DNA of 30,181 nt. Origin: an uncultured Spartobacteria bacterium (GTDB lineage Bacteria > Verrucomicrobiota > Verrucomicrobiia > Chthoniobacterales > UBA6821). The notes under the pieces were generated by a model, which ran no database searches, was not told the DNA's origin, and saw only the letters and a list, made by a program, of their open reading frames with translations. Positions within the stretch are counted from its first letter, which is position 1, and every line of letters starts with the position of its first letter. The stretch is taken from assembly GCA_903831635.1 (NCBI GenBank), contig CAIKYN010000264.1, positions 1 to 30,181 on the forward strand. The letters run 5' to 3'. Positions 8,373 to 15,618 of the stretch are shown piece after piece. The position numbers and the translations under genes are program-made.

Positions 8373-9880
8373 GTGATTCCCTTCCAGACCGTGAACTAGT
8401 CACCCTTGTCTGGCTCAAGCGTGACCTACGCGTCCGTGATCATGCCCCTCTCTCAACTGCCTCCAAGCGATGTGAGGCCGGAGGCAAGGCCCTGGCGTTC
8501 TATGTGCTGGAGAATGATTACTGGGCGAGTGACAAAGCCAGCACTGAGCAACGCACCTTCGTTTTGGAGAACCTTAGGGATCTGAAGCTCCAGCTTGAGA
8601 GCATAGGATGCCAGCTCCATCTCTTCGAGGCCCCATCCGTCGCCCCCGTGCTAGCATCCCTTCTGGATACGTACGATGTCGACACGATCCTCTGTCATCA
8701 GGAAACAGGGAATCTCTGGACCTTCGAGAGAGACATAGCCGCTCTGGCACTGGCCAAATCTCGGGGGATTCCCGTCAGGGAATTTCATCAGAACGGGGTG
8801 ATCCGCGGAAAAGGGATGCCTAAATTAGAGGGGAGTGCGTGGCTCAACTGGATCGGCGCTGATGTTCCGGAAACTCCGGGCTTCTGGAGAAATCCCACGC
8901 GCCTTCCTGATCTTCCCTCCTTCAGCTTGGAGGAAGTTATTTCGACGTCTGATCATTCATCCCGACGACAGACCGGGGGAGAGATGAAGGCCCTAAGCAT
9001 GTTGGAGAGTTTTCTTTCGGGACGATGTCTGGAAGGTGAAGGTTATAGGAAGGAGATGGGCAGCCCTTTGAAATCCTCGGAGATCTGCTCGCGCATCTCT
9101 CCCCATCTGACCTGGGGGAGTCTCTCCTCAAGACTTGCTTTCCGAGAGTCGCGCAAGGTTCTTGCTCAAGGAGTCCCTCGCGGTGCAGGCAGGGAGATCC
9201 AAAGCTTCATCACGCGGCTTCGCTGGAGGGATCACTTTCTTCAGAAATTCGAGCGTCTCCATTGGATGGAGTGGCGGTGCATCAACCCGGCTACCGAAAC
9301 ACTGCATGGGTGGGATGAGGATTCCTACACGCGATGGTCGGAGGGGTTGACAGGCTATCCCTTCGTCGATGCCTGCATGCGGTCGCTCAATGCCACGAAA
9401 TGGATCAACTTCCGCGCCCGCGCGATGCTAGTTTCCTTCGCTTCCTATGCGCTGAATCTTGATTGGCGACGCTTTGCACCCCATCTCGCCCGCACCTTCC
9501 TCGACTACGAGCCGGGCATCCATTACAGCCAGATCCAGATGCAAGCAGGGACAACTCTGGGGTCGCCTCCTCGCATCTATAATCCGCTCAAGCAGTCTCT
9601 GGAGAAGGATCCCGAAGGAGAGTTCATACGCCGCTGGGTTCCTGAGCTCCGGGATCTCTCCAATACGGCGCTGCATCTTCCTGCGCTCGCTCCCAGAAAC
9701 GGATATCCGGCCGCCATCATCGATCCGGCCAACCTCTGGAGCATCATGCGGGCGAACGGTCCAAAATCAGCACGACCCCGGTCAGCGGCCACACCGCGAA
9801 AATCTGCCGCGAAGAGACGATCCCTCTTCCGAAGAAAGATCGACGAGGCCCAACCGGAACTCTTCCTTCCCGATTGCTGA
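8369..9880 (+). CDS. cryptochrome/photolyase family protein
   Basis: Flavoprotein of 503 aa with full photolyase architecture: an N-terminal antenna domain beginning VTLVWLKRDLRVRDHAPL (11-28) and a helical FAD domain from about 200 to 430. FAD-domain signatures include RISPHLTWGSLSSR at 242-255, LRWRDHFLQKFE at 284-295, TGYPFVDACMRSLNATKW at 328-345 and the DYEPGIHYSQIQMQAGTT stretch at 379-396. The YEPGIH/QMQAGTT form differs from the classical 'DxDxAxNxxxWQW' of class I CPD photolyases, so substrate (CPD dimers, or photoreception) is left open. The last ~50 residues form a basic Ala/Arg/Lys/Ser-rich tail (about 450-492), possibly DNA-binding. Coupled to the DUF2256 gene by a 4-nt overlap. 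Confidence 0.9.
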   Translation: MSDSLPDRELVTLVWLKRDLRVRDHAPLSTASKRCEAGGKALAFYVLENDYWASDKASTEQRTFVLENLRDLKLQLESIGCQLHLFEAPSVAPVLASLLDTYDVDTILCHQETGNLWTFERDIAALALAKSRGIPVREFHQNGVIRGKGMPKLEGSAWLNWIGADVPETPGFWRNPTRLPDLPSFSLEEVISTSDHSSRRQTGGEMKALSMLESFLSGRCLEGEGYRKEMGSPLKSSEICSRISPHLTWGSLSSRLAFRESRKVLAQGVPRGAGREIQSFITRLRWRDHFLQKFERLHWMEWRCINPATETLHGWDEDSYTRWSEGLTGYPFVDACMRSLNATKWINFRARAMLVSFASYALNLDWRRFAPHLARTFLDYEPGIHYSQIQMQAGTTLGSPPRIYNPLKQSLEKDPEGEFIRRWVPELRDLSNTALHLPALAPRNGYPAAIIDPANLWSIMRANGPKSARPRSAATPRKSAAKRRSLFRRKIDEAQPELFLPDC

Positions 9881-9910
9881 TCGACCCAAGCGGTATAACC
9901 TCTTTATCAG

Positions 9911-10879
9911 ATGAATTCTGTATCGACCTGGATCCAAGCCTACCATGGTTCGCTTGCTGCCGATGCCCTGGCGATGCCTGTCCACTGGTACTACGACACG
10001 GTGGCCCTGCGTCGGGACTACGGGATGGTGGATCGCTTCATGGAGCCAAAGAACCCCCATTCCGGAAGCATTCTTTGGCGTTCCGAATACCATGCCCTCA
10101 ATGAGAGGGGAGATATCCTTCGCGATCAGGCTCAATACTGGGGGAAGCGTGGGATCCATTATCACCAGTTCCTCAAGGCGGGAGAGAACACTCTGAATTA
10201 CCGCCTTGCCCAGGAGCTTTTTGCCTTCATTAAGGAGCGGGGCAGTTACGACCCCGATGCATGGCTAGAGCGCTACATTGCCCGGATGCTGGAGCCGGGA
10301 TGGCATCGTGACACCTATGTGGAGGAGTATCACCGGGCCTTTTTCACCAGATACGCTCAGGGGAAAAAACCAAGAAAGTGCGGAATCAGCGACGAGCACA
10401 TCGGGGGCCTTGCCACCGTTCCCGCTCTCTGTGCAGCACTTTGCACCTCGGAACCGGGGACGGGACTTTCGGAATTGAGGATGATTGTGAAGGAGCATGT
10501 CGGTCTGACCCATGCCCATGCAAATGTCCTCCGTGCCGCCGACACGTTGGTCCGTCTTCTCTGGAGAGCGGCGGAAGGGATGGATGTCCATGAGGCGATC
10601 CGCCTGGAAGCGGGGGATTGGATCTCGGGAAAGAAATCCGACTCTTGGCTCCATCAACCTGACGAACATGTCATCGGCTCCCGTTTCAGTCCCGCCTGCT
10701 ACATTGCCGATGCCATGCCCGCATCGCTCTACCTCGTCTGGAAATACCATCGCGACTTTTCGGCAGGAATCATCGCCAACGCCATGGTCGGCGGTGACAG
10801 CTGTCACCGAGGTGCCGTGGTCGGGAGTATTCTGGGCGCGACTTGTGGGGTGCCGGAGCGGTTTCTGCTCGATTCCTAA
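9911..10879 (+). CDS. ADP-ribosylglycohydrolase-family protein, divergent site
   Basis: A 322-aa helical protein of the ADP-ribosylglycohydrolase (DraG/ARH) superfamily. Enzymes of the family remove ADP-ribose from proteins, DNA or small molecules using a pair of magnesium ions. The N-terminal GSLAADALAMP (13-23) and the C-terminal GGDSCHRGAVVGSILGA (294-310) align with the family's first and last motifs. However the usual TDDT magnesium motif is not present; GENTLN at 91-96 occupies the equivalent place, and the C-terminal DTD triad is DSC. It may therefore act on a different substrate or metal set. It lies 30 nt after the photolyase gene and 3 nt before the MBL hydrolase gene, so it appears part of the same operon. 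Confidence 0.82.
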   Translation: MNSVSTWIQAYHGSLAADALAMPVHWYYDTVALRRDYGMVDRFMEPKNPHSGSILWRSEYHALNERGDILRDQAQYWGKRGIHYHQFLKAGENTLNYRLAQELFAFIKERGSYDPDAWLERYIARMLEPGWHRDTYVEEYHRAFFTRYAQGKKPRKCGISDEHIGGLATVPALCAALCTSEPGTGLSELRMIVKEHVGLTHAHANVLRAADTLVRLLWRAAEGMDVHEAIRLEAGDWISGKKSDSWLHQPDEHVIGSRFSPACYIADAMPASLYLVWKYHRDFSAGIIANAMVGGDSCHRGAVVGSILGATCGVPERFLLDS

Positions 10880-10882
10880 TCC

Positions 10883-11866
10883 ATGGCCAACCGCTACTAC
10901 CAAGGTCCTCTCTCCAACCATTTCGACGGGAAATGCTTTTTCAATCCCGGACATCCATGGAACACCTCCTTCGCCAAGCTGCTGAAGTGGCGGTTTTCGA
11001 AGGGCCACAAAGAAACCTGGCCTACCTCGTGGTTCAGCCCGTTTCATGAAATCCCACCGGCATGCGTCGCTGGAAGCAAGCTTAGGGTCACCTTCATAGG
11101 ACACGCCTCCTTCCTCTACCAGACAGAGGGACTGAATCTTCTCGTCGATCCCGTCTGGTCGGAACGCCCCTCCCCGCTCTCCTTCATCGGCCCGAAGCGC
11201 GTCAATCCCCCCGGTGTTTCTTTCGGGGATCTTCCCCCGATCGACATCGTCCTGATCACCCACAACCACTACGACCATCTCGATCTGACAACCATGGCGA
11301 GGCTCTGGCAGCGCCATCGGCCGCGCGTCATAGCGCCACTCGGCAACGATACGATCCTCAGGCAGACCATTCCTCAAATCGGGGTTGAAACCGCCGACTG
11401 GGGTGATGAGATCATGCTTGGTCCAGAGCTCTCCGTGCGACTGGAACCAACGCTCCACTGGTCGGCGCGCGGGATACTCGATCGCCGTCATGCCCTCTGG
11501 GCTTCTTTTGCAATCAAAACAAGTGCCGGGACCATCTTCCATATCGGCGATACGGGCTTCGGCGGCGGATCCCTCTACAGCGAAATCGCGGCTCGTTACC
11601 CCGATATCCGGCTGGCCACGCTTCCGATCGGAGCCTACGAGCCACGATGGTTCATGCATCAGCATCATGTGAATCCGGATGAGGCCGTGGAGATCTTCCA
11701 GTTACTCAAGCCGAACAAAGCCATTGCTCATCATTGGGGGACTTTTCCTCTCAGTGACGAGGGGATCGAACGACCGCGTGAAGCCCTTACTCTCGCTCTC
11801 ACCAAATATGGCATTCCCAAAGACCGCTTCCATGCCATGCGACCTGGTGAAATCCTGGAGGATTAA
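10883..11866 (+). CDS. MBL-fold hydrolase, NAPE-PLD/UlaG-like
   Basis: Metallo-beta-lactamase-fold hydrolase of 327 aa. The zinc-binding motif THNHYDHLD (126-134) is intact, with later ligands visible as H192, D223 in IGDTGFGGG and H284 in AHHWGTFPL. Together these define the two-metal site. The N-terminal lead-in (FNPGHPW, KWRFSKGHKETWP, VTFIGHASFLYQ) and the LVDPVWSERPSP segment are typical of the NAPE-phospholipase D/UlaG-like branch, whose members cleave phosphodiesters or lactones. The true substrate is unknown. The gene begins 3 nt after the ADP-ribosylglycohydrolase-family gene, suggesting the two act on a common nucleotide or phosphodiester substrate; that link is inference. Confidence 0.87.
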   Translation: MANRYYQGPLSNHFDGKCFFNPGHPWNTSFAKLLKWRFSKGHKETWPTSWFSPFHEIPPACVAGSKLRVTFIGHASFLYQTEGLNLLVDPVWSERPSPLSFIGPKRVNPPGVSFGDLPPIDIVLITHNHYDHLDLTTMARLWQRHRPRVIAPLGNDTILRQTIPQIGVETADWGDEIMLGPELSVRLEPTLHWSARGILDRRHALWASFAIKTSAGTIFHIGDTGFGGGSLYSEIAARYPDIRLATLPIGAYEPRWFMHQHHVNPDEAVEIFQLLKPNKAIAHHWGTFPLSDEGIERPREALTLALTKYGIPKDRFHAMRPGEILED

Positions 11867-11914
11867 GCTACATCTCCTACACCAAAAATTCATGAACTCC
11901 ACTGGGTACCCCCG

Positions 11915-13117
11915 ATGAACGCGGACCGCAAAACGGGATTGTTGAAGCTAGAGGCCTTTTTGCCCTATGCCGGCACGAGCTATGCACAGGGTCGCAATTT
12001 TGTTCCCGGTGTCGTTTCAGGTCTTTCACCTTTCCTACGCCATCGGTTGATTACGGAAGCCGAGGTCGTTGCTGCGGTTCTTCGAGAGCACTCTGAGAAA
12101 GAAGCCGAGAAGTTCATCCAGGAAATCTGCTGGCGTACCTATTGGAAGGGATGGCTGGAGATGAGGCCCAAGATCTGGTCGGAGTATCTGCAGGAGCTTG
12201 GGATTCTTCGCACTAGGATGGAAGAGGATCACGATTTGCATGATCGGGTGCAAAATACCGAGTCTGGAGCGACAGGGATCGATTGTCTGGATGCCTGGGT
12301 CAAAGAACTCCATCAGACGGGATACCTTCACAACCATGTCCGGATGTGGTTTGCCAGCATTTGGGTTCATACACTTCGACTGCCATGGCAACTGGGCGCG
12401 GACTTTTTCATGCGCCACCTTTTGGACGGAGACCCAGCTTCCAACACCCTCTCGTGGCGCTGGGTCTGCGGTTTACAGACTCAGGGAAAGGTCTATCTGG
12501 CGACCGCCGAGAATATCGAACGCTTTACGAACGGGCGTTATGCACCGCACGGACTTCTCGCTCAGGAAGCTCCCCCGATGAGGGAGTCTTTCATAGCCCA
12601 CCCACCGGTTCCCTTGGCTCGTCCTGATCACCATCTTGCAGGCGAAAAAACAGTTCTCCTCATCTCTGAGGAGGATCTACTCCCAGAGGATTGGGGCATT
12701 CCACAACGCGATGTCACGGCAATCGTTCTTCTGAATATTGCTGAGGCTTACCCCGGAATTAGAACCCTTCCCGCGGCATGGAAGCGCAAGGCTCTCGAGG
12801 AAACTGCCGCGCGATTGACTGGTGCATTTCAATGCCCCGTCCTCAGCCTCGCTGGTGGCACAGAATCAATAGCCTCAAGATTGCATGTCCTCTTGCGTGA
12901 TCACGCCGCTCAATCCCTCAGCATGATGACTCCTCCCGTTGGTCCAACATGCAACTTGCTAGACCCGGCACTCTCGGAACTGGCTAACGAGGGTGTTGCT
13001 CTAAAAAGACTGCGGCGCCCTTGGGATGACGCATTCTGGCCGCACGCGACCCATGGATTTTTTAGGTTAAAGGAGCGGATACCTTCCGTCCTGAGGCAAC
13101 TCTCATTAAATTCATGA
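11915..13117 (+). CDS. photolyase-like FAD protein, permuted domain order
   Basis: A 400-aa protein that starts directly with a photolyase/cryptochrome FAD-binding domain and lacks an N-terminal antenna domain. Residues 1-210 contain SGLSPFLRHRLIT (35-47), WRTYWKGWLE (73-82), GYLHNHVRMWFASIW (136-150) and the stretch LLDGDPASNTLSWRWVCG (169-186), which is followed by ENIERFTNGRY, all characteristic of the FAD pocket. Residues 243-395 form an alpha/beta-looking region (EKTVLLISEEDL, VTAIVLLN, PVLSLAGG, RRPWDDAFWPHATHGFF) that could be an antenna-like Rossmann domain moved to the C-terminus. Similar 'FAD-binding domain' proteins exist in other bacteria; function is unknown. It is the last plus-strand gene of the repair island, 48 nt after the MBL gene. 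Confidence 0.82.
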   Translation: MNADRKTGLLKLEAFLPYAGTSYAQGRNFVPGVVSGLSPFLRHRLITEAEVVAAVLREHSEKEAEKFIQEICWRTYWKGWLEMRPKIWSEYLQELGILRTRMEEDHDLHDRVQNTESGATGIDCLDAWVKELHQTGYLHNHVRMWFASIWVHTLRLPWQLGADFFMRHLLDGDPASNTLSWRWVCGLQTQGKVYLATAENIERFTNGRYAPHGLLAQEAPPMRESFIAHPPVPLARPDHHLAGEKTVLLISEEDLLPEDWGIPQRDVTAIVLLNIAEAYPGIRTLPAAWKRKALEETAARLTGAFQCPVLSLAGGTESIASRLHVLLRDHAAQSLSMMTPPVGPTCNLLDPALSELANEGVALKRLRRPWDDAFWPHATHGFFRLKERIPSVLRQLSLNS

Positions 13118-13153
13118 TCGACGCCTTATTCGGGAAACTTCCCTCGCGCCCCA

Positions 13154-13402
13154 TCACTCCAAGCCCTCAGGATTAGAGGGCTTCAACCGGCGCTCCAGAA
13201 GCTTGCGGTGTTTCGTCACCCGACCACCAACTCGTTTTCTCCACATGGTGAAACTGGAGGGCTTCAATTCACGACGCATGATGGCAATGACCTCCCGCTC
13301 CACGAGACCGGTGCGTTCCTTGATCTCCTCAAAGCTGGTCCGATCCTCCCAGGCAAGCCGGATTACCAACGAGATCTGATCGGCATGGATTTTTGCTTTC
13401 AT
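13154..13402 (-). CDS. DUF2805 / TIGR03643 family protein
   Basis: An 82-aa basic protein matching the DUF2805/TIGR03643 family. The recognisable core is IRLAWEDRTSFEEIKERTGL (about 14-33), then EREVIAIMRRELKPSSFTMW and RKRVGGRVTKHRKL. The first part reads as a helix-turn-helix-like module (predicted, not shown); the second is strongly basic, so nucleic-acid binding is plausible. No function is established. The family recurs near photolyase genes, which fits this location. It lies 20 nt downstream of the alkB gene on the same strand and converges on the permuted photolyase-like gene. Confidence 0.88.
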   Translation of the reverse strand: MKAKIHADQISLVIRLAWEDRTSFEEIKERTGLVEREVIAIMRRELKPSSFTMWRKRVGGRVTKHRKLLERRLKPSNPEGLE

Positions 13403-13422
13403 GGGATTTGATCGGCGGAATT

Positions 13423-14085
13423 CTAGCCCCGAAACGTGCGAAAAGTCAGGTTGATCCGAGGCGTCATGATTTTCTTGGTCTTGGGCATGGCATGAACCCA
13501 GTAATGCTGGGTCTCCCCTTTCATCACCAGCAGGCTGCCGTTTTCCAGAAGCACGGTAATGACCTCTTTAGATTCCCGGTGCTTAAGTTTGAAAATCCGC
13601 TCGGCACCAAAGCTCACGGAAGCAATCACGGGGTTGAGCCCAAGGGTCTTCTCATCATCGCTATGCCACCCCATCCCTTCGGAGCCATCATGGTAGAGGT
13701 TTAGTAGGCAGGAGTTGAAGCGATGGGCACACTGATTCTCGACCCGCTCCTTGATAAGTAAAAGCGCTGGACTCCAAGGTGAGGCCGTCTTGCTCGTCCC
13801 GGAGTAGGAATAAGAGAAGTCGCCATCCCCGTGCCAGGCAACCTTGCGGGAAAGGACCCTTTTCTGACCAAAGAGCATCACCTCATCATGCTGCCATGGG
13901 GTTGTTGTCAGTAATGCACCGAAAAGATCTTCCGACTCAGCACCACTAAAGAGTGCCGGCTTGTACTCCACGACCCCATCCCGGTTCAGAAGAGGACCCT
14001 GACTCTCGTTGAAAAAGGATGTCTGATTCTGACTCAAGACCAGTTTGGAGGATGATTCCAGTAACGGGGCTTCCCGACATGACAA
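13423..14085 (-). CDS. alkB: AlkB-like 2OG-Fe(II) dioxygenase
   Basis: Alkylation repair dioxygenase of about 220 aa, using 2-oxoglutarate, O2 and iron(II) to demethylate N1-methyladenine and N3-methylcytosine type lesions. The metal triad is present: H141 and D143 in GWHSDDE, and H198 in YWVHAMPKTKK. R210 and R216 in PRINLTFR bind 2-oxoglutarate. FNSCLLNLYHDGSEGMGW is typical of the ALKBH2/3-like bacterial branch. The longest frame begins with TTG at 14085; no in-frame ATG precedes residue 70, and a TTG about 16 codons later is another option, so the N-terminus is uncertain. It forms a pair with the DUF2805 gene and extends the direct-reversal repair theme of the cluster. Confidence 0.92.
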   Translation of the reverse strand: MSCREAPLLESSSKLVLSQNQTSFFNESQGPLLNRDGVVEYKPALFSGAESEDLFGALLTTTPWQHDEVMLFGQKRVLSRKVAWHGDGDFSYSYSGTSKTASPWSPALLLIKERVENQCAHRFNSCLLNLYHDGSEGMGWHSDDEKTLGLNPVIASVSFGAERIFKLKHRESKEVITVLLENGSLLVMKGETQHYWVHAMPKTKKIMTPRINLTFRTFRG

Positions 14086-14152
14086 TGAAGCGATGTCCCA
14101 ATGGCATTACCGAACCAACGGGTCACAAAGAAAAGGAGACGAGGAATCTGGT

Positions 14153-15160
14153 TCATGAGCGTCGGTCTAGATTGGAGAGCCTCTCCTGGAGAGGGGGGAT
14201 AGGATGAAACACCGCTGTCTTGGCGGGTGAAAGAGAGATGTCGGTGGCGTTAAGTCGTTCAATCTTGGATAAGAGGTCGCATATCTCTCCGGGAGTTGCC
14301 TGGGTGGCCAGGAAGGAATCCGCTTGCCGCATCCAGAACCTATTCAACGTGGGCCAGACAAAGAGTGCCAGAAAGCACCAGGTGGTCATGACGCCTGCTC
14401 CGCAAAGCCCCCCCTGCACGGAGTTCCCGCTGGGCAGAAGCGATGCCAAAAGAATTCCCAGCAGCGTCCAAACCGCCACGATTGCCAGGATCAGAATCCA
14501 CGCTCCTGATCTGCGGTAATATTCCTCACGAGCAACAAGAAGAGCCGCCTCCCGCGGGGTGAGCCATTGGGCGATCGTCGTGGAGAGGGAAAGGGTTCCA
14601 CGAGGTGTGATACAGCCATTCACGGTTTCGGAATCACCATGATCAAACCAGCGAACGGGTCGCAGGGTCATCTGTAACGACCTCAATTCGTGTTGGAGAT
14701 CGTGTTCAAAAACCTTCTCTGAGGAACCTGCAACGGAGGAGTGTCCCGCCGGGACAAGAAGAAATAGGATCAGGATTCCCGCTCCCGCAGCGAGGAACAT
14801 CATCAGCGCCCATGGCCGGGAGACTTGATGTAACGAAGCGAAGAAAAGGAATCCAGTCCAGAGGCCAGCCAACGTGAACAGTCGGTTGCAAAACCAATCC
14901 TGAAGCCATCCAGTCGTGGATTCACCGATACGACCGGCCGCACTCTCCAGTGCGTTTCCCACCAGAAGATCAAACGGAAGGTTCGCCAGAGTCACAACCA
15001 GTGCGACAGCCAGCAGAGTCAACAAGATCGCTACAGGACCGGAGACACTACTCGCCCACCACGATGCACTGAGGGCGAGTCCCCAGATCAGCGCAAGATT
15101 GGTACCGATCGATGTGATACCCGCCCAGAGGCGAACACGTTGGTAGTTACTCGGATCCAC
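14153..15160 (-). CDS. M48-like membrane protein lacking zinc ligands
   Basis: Integral membrane protein of 335 aa related to M48 (Ste24/HtpX) peptidases but apparently inactive. About six hydrophobic segments are seen (roughly 12-32, 40-60, 93-112, 117-137, 220-242, 255-272). The family landmarks are recognisable in order: NGCITPRGTLSLSTT (181-195), LTPREAALLVAREEYYRRSG (200-219) where HExxH should be, MRQADSFLA (277-285) where the ExxAD helix should be, and FHPIPPLQERLSNL (318-331) matching the terminal 'HP...R...L' element. The His residues are R211 and Y215, and the third ligand Glu is M277; E212 and D281 remain. The GTG start at 15160 is weakly supported. No partner gene is evident. Confidence 0.7.
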   Translation of the reverse strand: MDPSNYQRVRLWAGITSIGTNLALIWGLALSASWWASSVSGPVAILLTLLAVALVVTLANLPFDLLVGNALESAAGRIGESTTGWLQDWFCNRLFTLAGLWTGFLFFASLHQVSRPWALMMFLAAGAGILILFLLVPAGHSSVAGSSEKVFEHDLQHELRSLQMTLRPVRWFDHGDSETVNGCITPRGTLSLSTTIAQWLTPREAALLVAREEYYRRSGAWILILAIVAVWTLLGILLASLLPSGNSVQGGLCGAGVMTTWCFLALFVWPTLNRFWMRQADSFLATQATPGEICDLLSKIERLNATDISLSPAKTAVFHPIPPLQERLSNLDRRS

Positions 15161-15165
15161 CGGGA

Positions 15166-15205
15166 TAGTTTGTGAAAAAGAGAAGGCCGGGTCAATGACC
15201 CGGCC
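15166..15205 (-). terminator. intrinsic terminator
   Basis: A perfect 9-bp stem GGCCGGGTC / GACCCGGCC (15185-15193 and 15197-15205) with a 3-nt loop. Read on the minus strand it is followed by a T-rich run (TTCTCTTTTTC). It closes the transcript of the small membrane protein gene ending at 15244, ahead of the M48-like gene. Confidence 0.85.
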
Positions 15206-15243
15206 CTCTCAGTGAATTTGGGCTCCGGGGGGAGCGTTTGGGA

Positions 15244-15447
15244 TTATTTTCCCTCGGCGTACCGCGCGATGCGATTCGAGAGGATCAGGAAGGTCGGGGC
15301 CCAGAGGCCGACGAAAATCCCGAAGAGTTCGCCATGGGTGCGGACTTCAAAACTCACATCCTTGCCGCCGGCATAATACCAGATAGCAATGGATGCGAGG
15401 ACGGAAGCGAGTCCCAGGACAAAACAGAGGTGACTGAGTTGTTTCAT
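15244..15447 (-). CDS. small two-helix membrane protein
   Basis: A 67-aa hypothetical membrane protein. It has two hydrophobic helices, about 8-27 (CFVLGLASVLASIAIWYY) and 40-58 (GELFGIFVGLWAPTFLIL), joined by a short polar loop, with a basic C-terminus (NRIARYAEGK). This resembles small Verrucomicrobia/Bacteroidetes proteins of unknown function. The ATG at 15447 is favoured over upstream codons because an AAGGGG sequence lies just before it. It forms its own transcription unit, with a clear terminator 38 nt downstream. I cannot assign a function. Confidence 0.75.
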   Translation of the reverse strand: MKQLSHLCFVLGLASVLASIAIWYYAGGKDVSFEVRTHGELFGIFVGLWAPTFLILSNRIARYAEGK

Positions 15448-15523
15448 AGACCCCTTCAATGATCCTGCTCTCACTAAATAACAAGGTTATTCGCAGTAAC
15501 GAATTTGATATCGTAAACTGAAA

Positions 15524-15552
15524 GGGAAGGTTAACTCATGAAATTCCTTCCC
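15524..15552. promoter_or_regulatory. inverted repeat GGGAAGG/CCTTCCC
   Basis: A perfect 7-bp inverted repeat (15524-15530 and 15546-15552) with a 15-nt spacer, in the 171-nt gap between the divergent small membrane protein gene and the M29-like gene. It could be an operator or part of a leader hairpin. No regulator is identified. Confidence 0.3.
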
Positions 15553-15580
15553 ATGTCCTACGGACCGGCTAAATTTCCTA

Positions 15581-15601
15581 TTAGTTAATACCCTTAACTA
15601 A
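15581..15601. promoter_or_regulatory. inverted repeat TTAGTTAA-N5-TTAACTAA
   Basis: A perfect 8-bp AT-rich dyad with a 5-nt spacer (TACCC), ending 17 nt before the ATG of the M29-like gene at 15619. Position and symmetry suggest an operator or a 5'-leader hairpin controlling that gene. Confidence 0.5.
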
Positions 15602-15618
15602 AACAACCCACACAACCC

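Noticed and set aside
10265..11668. A 467-aa open frame on the minus strand.
   Set aside because: It is antisense across two well-supported genes (ADP-ribosylglycohydrolase family and MBL hydrolase) and has no motif.
13161..13183. 8-bp inverted repeat AAGCCCTC / GAGGGCTT as a terminator.
   Set aside because: It lies inside the DUF2805 coding end and has no U-tract, so it may simply be coding sequence.
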